A stretch of 62,348 nt of DNA from Sulfurimonas sp. (GTDB lineage Bacteria > Campylobacterota > Campylobacteria > Campylobacterales > Sulfurimonadaceae). How positions within the stretch are numbered: position 1 is the first letter of the stretch; each line of letters opens with the position of its first letter. Shown here in pieces: positions 8,957 through 17,846 of the stretch. The translations under genes and the position numbers were made by a program. A model generated the notes under the pieces. It was not told the origin of the DNA. It saw only the letters and a program-made list of their open reading frames with translations, and ran no database searches. The stretch covers positions 1-62,348 of the forward strand of contig NZ_JALOAN010000012.1 of assembly GCF_023228785.1 (NCBI RefSeq). The letters run 5' to 3'.

Positions 8957-10544
8957 TTTCGTCCTTGACATCTTTAAGTGGTATGCTTATGCTAAAGAGC
9001 GTACACTTTTGAAAGTTTGCGTTTTGTATTTTATAGTAAACATTCTTACACTCAATTTTACCGTTCATATGTTTTTGCACTATTTGTTGTGACATATAGA
9101 GCCCGATGCCAGTTCCACTACTTTTATATTTTGTAGTATAGTAAGGCTCAAAGATATGTCCTAACACCTCTTCATCGATGCCTCCACCATTATCTACGAT
9201 GTTTACTCTTATGTTGTTTTTTGACTTTTTGACCACTACTTCTATGAGTCTTTTATACTCTTTATCTTTTAGTACATCTATAGCATTTGAGATAATATTT
9301 AAAAAAACATGTGATAGTTCATTGTAAAAACCATAGATCTCTTCATCAGCTTTTATATTTAGTGTAAATTCTATATTCTCTTTTTCTAATAAGTACTTAG
9401 ATAAGATAAATGAGTGTTCTATACATCTTTTTACAGAAAATCTCTCTTTAGCTCTGCTTGGCTTAAAAAAGTTTTGAAAATCTTCAAGCGTTTTTGACAT
9501 ATTTTCACCTAAAAGTGTTGCATCATCAACCTTTTGTTTTAAAAACTCTGGAGTTAATTTTCCTAGCTCCATTTTTGTCTCAAATCCTTGTATTATCATC
9601 ATAAGAGATGATAGTGGTTGCCTCCACTGATGAGCGATATTTGCTATCATCTCACCAAGAGATGCAAGTCTAGCTTGCTGAAACATTATGAGATCTTTTT
9701 TCCTTGAGTTTGCAACCTCCCCAGCTATGCGTCTCTCTAGTGATTCATTTAGTTTTAAGAGTTCTTTTGTTTTTTCATCAACCGCATCTTCAAGCCCAAA
9801 ATGGATCTTTTTAAAGTGCATGATTATCATAACTGAGAGCATTATAGAAAAGACAAAAACAAAGACTATGGAGACATTTAGTATGGTGGAGAGAGTGTTA
9901 AAGATATTTTGAGTATCACCCTTCTCACGGATTGCCATATTTAGGTCGTAATTTGTAAGATTTGTAAGATATATTGAGATTGCGTTTATCTCAAAATTTA
10001 CTTTTTTTATAAGTATTTCTATTTTTTTACTTTGTGGATCTTTTAGCTCAACTAAAATCTCGCTCACAAGAACATCTACTCTTTTTATTTTTTCATTTAT
10101 ATTTGAGATGATACTTCTTTGTAAAACCTTGTTTTGATTTTGGTTTCCAATACTAAAGAACTTTTTTATAATCTTAGTTACAAAAGAGGATTCATATTCA
10201 TCTGAAAAACTAATCTCCAAATATTTTGCCCAGTTTCCTTTTATAACTTGCTCGCCTAGAGTTATAACATCGTATGAGTATTTTAGCTCTATATTTTTGT
10301 TGTAAACATCTAGTATGGTCTCTTGTATATTTATAAGATAGGCATCTTTTATAGCTTCAAGCTTTAAGATGGGTTTTGTTCTTTTTTCAAACAAAACATC
10401 AAAATCATTTTTGATAGTATATATAGAGATCTGTGAAAGAGCTATGATAGACATCATCCCACCAATGATGATAAACATCAAGATAGATGTTTTGTAAGAA
10501 AAAGGTATTTTTTCTATAGCTGTAAGTAGTTTTTTAATCTTCAT
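8946..10544 (-). CDS. Membrane sensor histidine kinase
   Basis: The 532-residue kinase has a transmembrane helix at about 18-42, an extracytoplasmic helical region (about 45-215), a second membrane helix at about 221-244 and then a coiled coil. The phosphoacceptor His305 lies in IANIAHQWRQPL. The ATPase boxes follow: N-box NIISNAIDVL, G1 DNGGGI and G2 GTGIGLYMSQQ. The HQWRQPL form of the H-box is typical of kinases in this phylum. It overlaps the upstream binding-protein gene by 11 bp and the downstream regulator by 11 bp, so the three proteins are translated together. Signal perception is probably via the neighbouring periplasmic binding protein. Confidence 0.92.
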   Translation of the reverse strand: MKIKKLLTAIEKIPFSYKTSILMFIIIGGMMSIIALSQISIYTIKNDFDVLFEKRTKPILKLEAIKDAYLINIQETILDVYNKNIELKYSYDVITLGEQVIKGNWAKYLEISFSDEYESSFVTKIIKKFFSIGNQNQNKVLQRSIISNINEKIKRVDVLVSEILVELKDPQSKKIEILIKKVNFEINAISIYLTNLTNYDLNMAIREKGDTQNIFNTLSTILNVSIVFVFVFSIMLSVMIIMHFKKIHFGLEDAVDEKTKELLKLNESLERRIAGEVANSRKKDLIMFQQARLASLGEMIANIAHQWRQPLSSLMMIIQGFETKMELGKLTPEFLKQKVDDATLLGENMSKTLEDFQNFFKPSRAKERFSVKRCIEHSFILSKYLLEKENIEFTLNIKADEEIYGFYNELSHVFLNIISNAIDVLKDKEYKRLIEVVVKKSKNNIRVNIVDNGGGIDEEVLGHIFEPYYTTKYKSSGTGIGLYMSQQIVQKHMNGKIECKNVYYKIQNANFQKCTLFSISIPLKDVKDENDN

Positions 10545-11676
10545 TTTTTACTTCTATAAAATTTGAATCTTTGTATTTGTAAAGATAGACTTTATTGTGG
10601 AGTTGTTTATTTTTAAAATCTATCTCCATTCCACCCAAAGAATTACTTTTAAGATTTTTTATCTCTTTTAAAAACTTCTCTCTTGTTATGCTACCATCTA
10701 TATTTTGTAAAGCCGCCACCACTGCTTTTGCAGCTAGGAATGATTCTAGGGATATAAAACCTAAAGCTTGCTCAGGATAGTATTTCTGCATCAGTTCTTT
10801 GTACTCTAAAACAACACTTAGTTTAGAAGTTTTGTAGTTTGGTACAACTTCACTAAAGAGTAAGTTTGTTGTGTTTTTGTCTAACTCTTTTATCATCTCA
10901 TCTGCATCTCCAAAAGAGATATTGCAAAAGTAAGTATCTTTAAAGATCTCATCTTCTTTAGCAGTTTTTATAAAAAGGGCATTGGCTCTGTAAGCTCCAA
11001 CCATTAGTATTGCCTCAGGTTGAACACTTTTTATCTCATATAGTGCGTGTTTTATGGAGAGGGTGTTTCTTTTGTAAGTTCCTTCACCAACAAGCTTTAA
11101 GCCTCTTTTTTTTAAAGACTCAAGAAGTGAGACAAAGCCCTCTTCTCCATAGTCATCATTTTGATAAAAAACTGCAAATCTTTTTACCCCTTTTTTTTCA
11201 TAAAGATATTTTACTATAGCATCTATCTCTTGATCATAAGAGCTTCTAAAGTTTACAAAATGTCTATTTTTTTTATCTCTTAAAAACTCTGCACCACTAA
11301 AAGGAGCTATGAGGGGGATGTTTTTTTCTTGAAGTATAGGTAATATTTTTTTAACTGTTGGCGTTCCAACAAAACCAAAAAATGCAAATATTTTTTCATC
11401 AATTAACTTTTTAATATTTTCTATAGTAAGTTCTGGTTCATATTTATCATCATATACTACAAGAGAAAGTTTTTTATCTTTTAAAAGATTATTCTCATTT
11501 ACATGAGAAAAGTAAGCATCAGCTCCATTATAAACTGCACTGCCCCATGCTTTCATAATCCCTGTATTAGGAACAGATATACCAAACTTTAAGTTCTTTT
11601 GCTCAAAGCTCTCATCTTTAAGAGCAAAATATACAATAACAAAAATAGCAAATAAAGATAGAAAGTACTTTATCAC
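10534..11676 (-). CDS. Periplasmic ligand-binding protein (branched-chain amino-acid-binding type), probable sensor partner
   Basis: The 380-residue protein has an N-terminal hydrophobic helix (about 1-18) that could be an uncleaved anchor or signal peptide. A type I periplasmic-binding fold follows, resembling Peripla_BP_6: FGISVPNTGIMKAWG near the start, IPLIAPFSGAEFLRD, FAVFYQNDDYGEEGF, and AILMVGAYRAN. No permease or ATPase gene is adjacent; instead a histidine kinase follows with an 11-bp overlap. That arrangement suggests a ligand sensor and not a transporter. The ligand is unknown. The gene is divergent from the formate dehydrogenase cluster across about 150 bp. Confidence 0.85.
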   Translation of the reverse strand: MIKYFLSLFAIFVIVYFALKDESFEQKNLKFGISVPNTGIMKAWGSAVYNGADAYFSHVNENNLLKDKKLSLVVYDDKYEPELTIENIKKLIDEKIFAFFGFVGTPTVKKILPILQEKNIPLIAPFSGAEFLRDKKNRHFVNFRSSYDQEIDAIVKYLYEKKGVKRFAVFYQNDDYGEEGFVSLLESLKKRGLKLVGEGTYKRNTLSIKHALYEIKSVQPEAILMVGAYRANALFIKTAKEDEIFKDTYFCNISFGDADEMIKELDKNTTNLLFSEVVPNYKTSKLSVVLEYKELMQKYYPEQALGFISLESFLAAKAVVAALQNIDGSITREKFLKEIKNLKSNSLGGMEIDFKNKQLHNKVYLYKYKDSNFIEVKNED

Positions 11677-11693
11677 CCATAAGCCTTTTTTAT

Positions 11694-11729
11694 GTTGATT
11701 ATATCATAAATGAATTGATTTATATCAAC
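11694..11729. promoter_or_regulatory. Inverted repeat in the divergent intergenic region
   Basis: GTTGAT at 11694-11699 and ATCAAC at 11724-11729 form an inverted repeat across 24 bp of A/T-rich sequence. It lies between the divergent sensor operon and the formate dehydrogenase cluster. A plausible -10 hexamer for the plus-strand operon (TATTAT at 11764-11769) lies to its right. It could be an operator for the neighbouring response regulator, but this rests only on position and symmetry. Confidence 0.3.
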
Positions 11730-11826
11730 TCAACAATAAGTAAAAATTATTTTACTTTTTAAGTATTATGAAAGTTTTATGAAGCTAAACTTTGGTAATA
11801 TTTTTTTTACCAAAAAGGGGTTATTT

Positions 11827-13494
11827 ATGCAAGAATTTATCTACTATAGTGATAGAGGGCTTGATTTTCCACTTCCTGAGAATATTCTCGTAACTTCTAC
11901 AAATGAACAAAAAAACAATTTTATAGTCTCAAACTCTGATGAAGTTCATGGGGAGGTCATAGCTGATGAGATTGACTTCTACATCTCAAACTCAAAAGAT
12001 TCCATAGCAAACAAGATCAAAAATGTTGAAAAACTATATGAGATAAATGCTATTCGCTTTGATATGGCGCAAGATATCAATTTTGAGCAAGATGTCTCTA
12101 AAGAAGTTTTACTCATCGCTACAAAAGAACAAAAAGAGAACTTCTTAAAAGCTATGGTTCCAGATGAGTTCAATCTTTTTCATGTTCTTCCAGATGCCAT
12201 AAAGTCTATTGATGGTCATATAGGTGCTTTGAATGCTGTTGTTAATGATTCATTTAAAGATGCAACTCTTAAAGTCTCTCAAGTAGTTTGGTTTGACCGA
12301 GATAAACGAAAAAAAGAGAGAAGTGGAGTCTTTGATCCTCTTGAGAGTTCTATAGATTCAACTCTTGCAACTCTTAGATCTAACCTTACAAACTACGACT
12401 ATAAAAAGTTTACTATTTATGATCAAAACATCTGTCAATATCATGAGCGAAGAGAAGAGATCTGCTCAAAGTGTGAAGAGGTCTGTCCAACTGTTGCAAT
12501 CATTAAGATCGATGAGAGCAAACATCTTAAATTTTCACAGATAGATTGTCACGGCTGTGGTGGCTGTATCTCAGTTTGTCCTTCTGGAGCCTTAGATTAT
12601 GCACCAACTACAAGAGAGAGCATTTATGAGATGGCTAAATACTTTCGTTATCACACACCTTTAGTTGTCCCTCAAATCATGGATCTTAAGTCTTTAGAAG
12701 TAGATCTCAAAGAGAATATTTTACCTTTTAAAGTAGAGGGTGAAAAGTTCCTACATGAATCTACATTTTTAACTCTACTTCAAGAGTCTGGATCTCAAGT
12801 GATTTTCTACTCTGATTTTTTGTCTAAGGGCGTAAAAGACTCAATTAGCATACTAAACCATATCTACCAAAAAAAGTACAACAAAGATGCGATCCTCGTT
12901 GCAGTAAACAAACAAGAACTTGAAGATGCAATGCAAATAGTCCAGTTTATAGAAAACTCAAGATACTCATACAACGAGATTGGATCTAGAAAAAGAGAAG
13001 TTTTCTCTCTTCGTCTCTCATACATGATAGGTGAAGAAGATCTAGGGAGTGTCACTACTGGCGAGCATATTCACTACGCTAAAGTAAAGGTAGATCAAGA
13101 CAAATGTACGCTCTGTTTGGCTTGTGTTGGAGCTTGTAATGTAGATGCTCTTGTAGCAGATCCAAAGACTTATGAGCTAAAACTAAACGCTTCGCTTTGT
13201 ACTGCATGTGGCTACTGCGAGCCATCTTGTCCTGAGAAAGATTGTTTGACTTTAGAGCGTGACATTATAGAATTGCAACCATCTTGGTTTAAAGAGACAA
13301 CTATTGCAAAAGATACTCTTTTTGCTTGTGTTGAGTGCGGGGTAGAGTTTGCCACAACAAAGTCAGTTGAGAAGATTGCTGCGATGATGGGACCAGTATT
13401 TGCGGCATTTAGCCCAGTAAAACAGAGAACGCTTTACTGCTGTGAGAACTGTAAACCAAAACTAATGATAAAAGAAGGACTATTAAATGCGTAA
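11827..13494 (+). CDS. Formate dehydrogenase-associated polyferredoxin (4Fe-4S protein)
   Basis: The start is placed at 11827 because AAAAGGGG lies 6 bp upstream; a longer in-frame ATG at 11779 lacks such a site. The 555-residue cytoplasmic protein has a long N-terminal region without cysteines (about 1-200). It then has clusters CSKCEEVC with CHGCGGC (about 213-252) and a second pair, CTLCLACVGAC (about 427) and CTACGYCEPSC (about 458). A further cysteine set (CVECG, CCENCK) closes the protein and may bind another metal. Similar genes precede fdh operons in this phylum as I recall; a role in electron delivery or enzyme maturation is likely but unproven. It overlaps the chaperone gene by 8 bp. 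Confidence 0.8.
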   Translation: MQEFIYYSDRGLDFPLPENILVTSTNEQKNNFIVSNSDEVHGEVIADEIDFYISNSKDSIANKIKNVEKLYEINAIRFDMAQDINFEQDVSKEVLLIATKEQKENFLKAMVPDEFNLFHVLPDAIKSIDGHIGALNAVVNDSFKDATLKVSQVVWFDRDKRKKERSGVFDPLESSIDSTLATLRSNLTNYDYKKFTIYDQNICQYHERREEICSKCEEVCPTVAIIKIDESKHLKFSQIDCHGCGGCISVCPSGALDYAPTTRESIYEMAKYFRYHTPLVVPQIMDLKSLEVDLKENILPFKVEGEKFLHESTFLTLLQESGSQVIFYSDFLSKGVKDSISILNHIYQKKYNKDAILVAVNKQELEDAMQIVQFIENSRYSYNEIGSRKREVFSLRLSYMIGEEDLGSVTTGEHIHYAKVKVDQDKCTLCLACVGACNVDALVADPKTYELKLNASLCTACGYCEPSCPEKDCLTLERDIIELQPSWFKETTIAKDTLFACVECGVEFATTKSVEKIAAMMGPVFAAFSPVKQRTLYCCENCKPKLMIKEGLLNA

Positions 13495-14101
13495 CAAAGA
13501 AATAGATAGAGCAAGACTTTTTATATACAACTTATTGTCTCTTTTACTTGTAGAGAACCATGTAAAAACTCAACTACCACAGATAAAAGAGAGTCTAAAA
13601 CTTCTCTCTAAAAATTCCTTTGATGATGAAGTAAGCGAGGTAGCTGCCTCAATACTGCAAAACCTAGAGAGTGGATCTGATGAAGATCTATATGTTGAGT
13701 ATCAAGAACTGTTTTTAGTTCCTTTTTCAAAGTTTATCTCTCTTAGTGCTTCTTACTACTATGAGCAAAGAGAAGGTGGCACTATGCTTTTAAAGGTAAG
13801 AGATATTTTAGCTAGAACTAAAATTAGAAAAGATGAAGCTTCTTTTAGTGCACCTGAAGATCACTTTGGTTTTATTTTTACATTCTTGTCTTACCTTATA
13901 GAGCAAGAGATAGAGGGCGAACTAGATGCATCTCTACAAAAAGAGCTTTTTGAAGCGGTCATAAATCCATTTTGCGATGAGATAGCTTACAAAATGATCT
14001 CTAGTGATACAAAGATCTACTCCTATGTTGGAGCAATTTTAGGAAACTTTTGTAACTTTGAGAGAGCATATTTAGATATAGCAAAAATCAAAGCTGCTTA
14101 A
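13487..14101 (+). CDS. TorD/DmsD-like molybdoenzyme chaperone
   Basis: The 204-residue all-helical protein fits the TorD family in length. Its signature is SAPEDHFGFIFTFLSYLIEQE, where the E-D-H core is the conserved TorD motif, preceded by YVEYQELFLVPFSKF. Family members bind the twin-arginine signal of a molybdoenzyme and hold it until the cofactor is inserted. FdhA, two genes downstream, is the obvious client. It overlaps the polyferredoxin gene by 8 bp, so the two are translated together. Confidence 0.85.
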   Translation: MRNKEIDRARLFIYNLLSLLLVENHVKTQLPQIKESLKLLSKNSFDDEVSEVAASILQNLESGSDEDLYVEYQELFLVPFSKFISLSASYYYEQREGGTMLLKVRDILARTKIRKDEASFSAPEDHFGFIFTFLSYLIEQEIEGELDASLQKELFEAVINPFCDEIAYKMISSDTKIYSYVGAILGNFCNFERAYLDIAKIKAA

Positions 14102-14106
14102 AATGT

Positions 14107-14165
14107 GGAGACTTTAAAAGTCTCCCTAAGAGTTTATTTGAGCTTTTAGGGTGGCTTTTAACCAC
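14107..14165 (+). promoter_or_regulatory. Three successive hairpins in the leader of the tat-fdhA genes
   Basis: Three inverted repeats are packed into 59 bp. GGAGACTT/AAGTCTCC (14107-14125) has an 8-bp stem and a 3-nt loop. CCCTAA/TTAGGG (14124-14151) shares two bases with the first, so the two compete at their edges. GTGG/CCAC (14151-14165) is followed by a run of A. No T-run follows, so a simple intrinsic terminator is unlikely. They may protect the 5' end of a processed fdhA mRNA or attenuate transcription. Confidence 0.4.
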
Positions 14166-14185
14166 AAAAAATGAGAGGAGTGAAT

Positions 14186-14419
14186 ATGTCTGATGAGATA
14201 TTAAAGAGAAGAGATTTTCTAAAGCGTGCTGGAATTGCCGCTTCAGTTCTTGCTACATCAGTAGTCGCAGTAGCTGCTACTACAGAAGGTCAGCACAGAG
14301 GTCACAGAGGTAACAGCGATAACAAGGGAAATGGTGTTGTAACTGGAACTTCAAATAAAAAAGAGATTTTGTATACAAAAACTCAAAATTGGGAAGAGTT
14401 TTACAACTCAGCAAAGTAA
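14186..14419 (+). CDS. Small twin-arginine protein of the formate dehydrogenase region
   Basis: The start at 14186 is preceded by GAGAGGAG at 5 bp spacing; the ATG at 14171 overlaps this ribosome site and is not preferred. The 77-residue product has a twin-arginine signal (KRRDFLKRAGIAASVLATSVV) ending near an AVA-A cleavage site, then a short polar tail with NWEEFYNSAK. It matches the small 'formate dehydrogenase region TAT target' family found directly upstream of fdhA. It is probably exported with, or as a subunit of, the periplasmic enzyme. The exact function is unknown. Confidence 0.85.
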   Translation: MSDEILKRRDFLKRAGIAASVLATSVVAVAATTEGQHRGHRGNSDNKGNGVVTGTSNKKEILYTKTQNWEEFYNSAK

Positions 14420-14437
14420 AAAAGGAGGAGAAATAAA

Positions 14438-17236
14438 ATGAAAATGCTTAAAAGCTTTGGAAGAAGAAGTTTCATGAAAATGGCTTCGCTTGCAACAGTT
14501 ACAACAGCAACTTCTGCATTTGCTAGCAATAGCGTCTTAAGAGGGGCAACCAAGGATGAGATCAGAAATCCTTATCCAGGTTCAAAACTCATTAAGACCA
14601 TTTGTACGCACTGTTCAGTAGGTTGTGGTGTTATAGCTGAAGTTCAAAACAATGTGTGGGTTAGACAAGAGGTAGCTCATGACCACCCAATTAGTCACGG
14701 AGGGCATTGTTGTAAAGGTGCCGATATGATTGATAAGGTCAGAGGTACAAACAGACTAAAATATCCAACTGCTAAAGTAAATGGCAAGTGGGCAAGACTT
14801 GACTGGGACAAGGCAATGAGCCAAATTTCAGATCAATTAATCGGCATCAGAGAGAAATATGGTGCAGACGCAGTTCAGTTTTTAGGATCTGCAAAATGTA
14901 GTAATGAACAAGCTTATTATATAAGAAAGTTCGCAGCTATGTTTGGAACAAACAACATAGATCACCAAGCTAGAATTTGACATAGTCCAACAGTTGCCGG
15001 TGTGGCAAATACATGGGGTTATGGAGCTATGACAAATCATCTAGGTGACATGCAAAACTCAAAAGCTATTATAATTTTTGGAGCGAATCCAGCGGCAAAT
15101 CATCCGATTGCTATGCAACACATTTTAAAGTCAAAAGAACAAAATGGTGCAAAAATAATCGTGGTAGATCCAAGATATACAAAAACTGCTGCAAAGAGTG
15201 ATGTATATTGTCGCATCAGAACAGGTACTGATATCGCTTTTATGTACGGAATGATAAGACTCATCCGTGATAACAAATGGTATGACAAATCTTTTATAAA
15301 CGATAGAGTTTATGGAATGGAAGAGATCTTTAAAGAGTGTGAAGAATATACTCCTGAGCATGTAGAAGATGTAACTGGTTGTCCAAAAGAGATCCTGATC
15401 CAAGCTACTACTGCGTTTGCTACTGCAGATCCAGGTTGTCTGATTTGGAACCAAGGATGGACTCAACATACTGTTGGATCATCAAACACAAGACTAGGTT
15501 CAATCCTACAACTTGTTCTTGGAAACATGGGTAAGCCAGGTGGTGGAACAAACATTCTAAGAGGTCATGACAATGTTCAGGGATCTACAGATATGGGTTG
15601 TCTCTCTGATACTCTACCAGGATATTATGGTCTTGCTGAGGGTTCATGGAAGTACTTTGCTTCACAATGGAAGGTAGATTATGATTGGTTAAAAGGTCGT
15701 TTTAAATCTCAAAAGATGATGCAAGATAAAGGTTTTAGTTTGAGTCTTTGGATTCACGGTGTGCTAGATGAATCAAATGCAGTAAACAATGCTGACACTC
15801 CTCTTAAAGCACTAGTTTGTATAGGAAATGGAATATCCACTATTACTCAAACACACAAAGTAAAAGAGGCTCTTGATAAGCTTGACCTTGTTGTTTTTAT
15901 AGATCCATATGTAAATGATGCGGCAGTAATTACTACAAGAGAGAACAATCTCTACTTACTACCAGCAGCGTCTCAAGTTGAGTGTTCTGGAACTGTTGTA
16001 AACACTGGAAGAAGTGCTCAGTGGAGAAGTAAAGTAATAGATCCACTATATGAGGCTAGACCTGATGAAGAGATCTTGTTTGACTTTGCAAAAAGATTAG
16101 GTTTTTACGATGAGTTTGTAGCTGGAATGGGCAAAGGTAAAGATTTTACTTGGCCAGAAGATGCAACAAATGAAATAGCTAGAACTCTAAAAACTATTGG
16201 TTTTCAAGGTAGAACTGCCGAGAGACTTAAAAAGCATACAGAAAACTGGCACTTGTTTGACACCACTTCATTAAAGGGAAGAGGTCCAGTTTCTAAAGAG
16301 TACTATGGCTTGCCATGGCCTTGTTGGAGTGAAGATCATCCAGGAAGTCCAGTTTTATACAATGTTAAACTACCAGTTTCTCAAGGTGGAATGGGCTTTA
16401 GAACTAGATTTGGAACTGAGCGAAATGGTGTTTCACTACTAGCCGCTGATGGCGTTGCACCTGTTGGTTCACGCATTAAAGGTGGATACGATGAGATCAC
16501 TTTTAAAAATATTGAAGAGCTTAGTGGCATTAAACTAACAGATGAAGAGAAAAAGCTTGTTGAGGGTAAAAACTGGAAGACTGACGATAGTGGAATTTTA
16601 GTTAGAAATGCTCTTGCAGCTGGACTTGCTCCTTATGGAAATGCAAGAGCTAGAACTATTGTTTGGGGCTTTAGAGATGAGATTCCAAAACATAGAGAGC
16701 CATTGCACTCATTCAGACAAGATCTCATAAAAAGATACCCTGCAGTTGCAGATATAGCAAATCATTATAGAACAAATGTTCGCTATGCAAGTGAGCAAAA
16801 TGCTCAAAACTGGGTAGCTGATTATCCTATAAACATAGTCTCGGGACGTGTAGTTGAGCATATGGGAACAGGAACAGAGACTCGTGCATCTAAGTACTTA
16901 GCTGAACTCTCAGGAGAGATGTATGGTGAACTTCATCCAGAATTAGCTGCAAAGCTTGGCATTAAAGATGGCGAGATGATGTGGGTATATGGAACTGGCG
17001 AAGGTAAGATTAAGATCAAGTGTAAATACTCTTATAGAGTAGATGAAAACTCAGTCTTTTTACCTCAAAACTTCTCTGGAGTTTGGAGTGGTGAGAGCCT
17101 AGAGAGTAGATATCCAACGGGAACTGCTCCTCATAGTTTTGGCGAGAACTCAAACCAAGTTACAAGTTACGGTTACGACCAACAGACATCTTGTCCAGAG
17201 ACTAAGTGTTCTTTGGTAAGAATCCAAAGAGCATAG
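14438..17236 (+). CDS. fdhA: Formate dehydrogenase catalytic subunit, selenocysteine-containing
   Basis: The gene reads through an in-frame TGA at 14978-14980 (codon 181); the product is 932 residues with selenocysteine at 181. Support: both halves are in the same frame, and the flanks read NIDHQARI-U-HSPTVAGVANTWG, where the family carries Sec or Cys. A hairpin follows the TGA. A twin-arginine signal (GRRSFMKMA, R9 R10) sends the folded enzyme to the periplasm. Cys56, Cys59, Cys63 and Cys91 (or 92) bind one 4Fe-4S cluster. The rest carries the bis-MGD molybdopterin domains, including the C-terminal cap. It oxidises formate to CO2 and passes electrons to FdhB. An AAGGAGGAG ribosome site precedes the ATG. 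SelA/SelB/SelC are not in the window. Confidence 0.96.
14978..15008 (+). promoter_or_regulatory. Selenocysteine UGA with bacterial SECIS-like hairpin
   Basis: The TGA at 14978-14980 is followed 13 nt later by a stem TTGCC (14994-14998) / GGCAA (15004-15008) with loop GGTGT. A GG-U loop on a short stem about 15-30 nt after the UGA is the pattern bound by SelB in the E. coli fdhF SECIS. The coding sense (AGVAN) is kept across it. Confidence 0.8.
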
Positions 17237-17246
17237 GAGAAGTAAA

Positions 17247-17837
17247 ATGAGTAAGCCAAAATATGCGAGAATGAAATTTTACTGCGATGAGGATCTTTGT
17301 ATCGACTGTAATGGTTGTGTTGTAGCTTGTAAAGAAGCGCATGAAGTCCCAGTTGGAGTAAATAGAAGAAAAGTTGTAACTATCAACGAAGGTATTGTAG
17401 GTAAAGAGATCTCTATATCTATGGCATGTATGCATTGTAGTGATGCACCATGTCAACAAGTTTGTCCAGTTGATTGTTTCTATATAAGAGTTGATGGTAT
17501 AGTCCTTCACGATAAAGATAAGTGTATCGGTTGTGGATATTGTCTATTTGCTTGTCCTTTTGGCGCGCCTCAGTTCCCTCAAGATGGAGCTTTTGGTACA
17601 AAAGGTAAGATGGACAAGTGTACAATGTGTGCAGGTGGTCCTGAAGAGACTAATTCACCCGCAGAGTTTGATAAATATGGACAAAACAGAATTTCAGAAG
17701 GCAAAGTCCCAATGTGTGCATCTATGTGTTCAACTAAGGCGTTGTTAGTTGGAGATTCAACAGAAGTAGCAGCTATTAAAACATATAGATCTGTAGCTCA
17801 TGGAAAAGGCATATCAACACAGTCTTACGGTTGGTAG
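17247..17837 (+). CDS. fdhB: Formate dehydrogenase iron-sulfur subunit
   Basis: The 196-residue ferredoxin-like subunit has four cysteine groups. They are CIDCNGCVVAC near the N-terminus, CMHCSDAPCQQVC, CIGCGYCLFAC and a split final set (CTMCAGG with CASMC). Together they give four 4Fe-4S clusters forming a wire from FdhA to the cytochrome b subunit. No signal peptide is present, as expected for a subunit carried across the membrane with FdhA. It starts 10 bp after fdhA and stops 9 bp before fdhC. Its length is slightly shorter than FdhB proteins that carry a C-terminal membrane anchor, and no anchor helix is visible. Confidence 0.93.
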   Translation: MSKPKYARMKFYCDEDLCIDCNGCVVACKEAHEVPVGVNRRKVVTINEGIVGKEISISMACMHCSDAPCQQVCPVDCFYIRVDGIVLHDKDKCIGCGYCLFACPFGAPQFPQDGAFGTKGKMDKCTMCAGGPEETNSPAEFDKYGQNRISEGKVPMCASMCSTKALLVGDSTEVAAIKTYRSVAHGKGISTQSYGW

Positions 17838-17846
17838 GAGTAGATT

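Noticed and set aside
14438..14980. A frameshifted or truncated fdhA split in two
   Set aside because: Both halves are in the same frame, the stop is TGA at the catalytic Sec position and a SECIS-like hairpin follows, so it is one selenoprotein gene.
17533..17748. 71-codon frame within fdhB on the same strand
   Set aside because: It is in another frame of fdhB, whose four cysteine sets are intact; no independent support.
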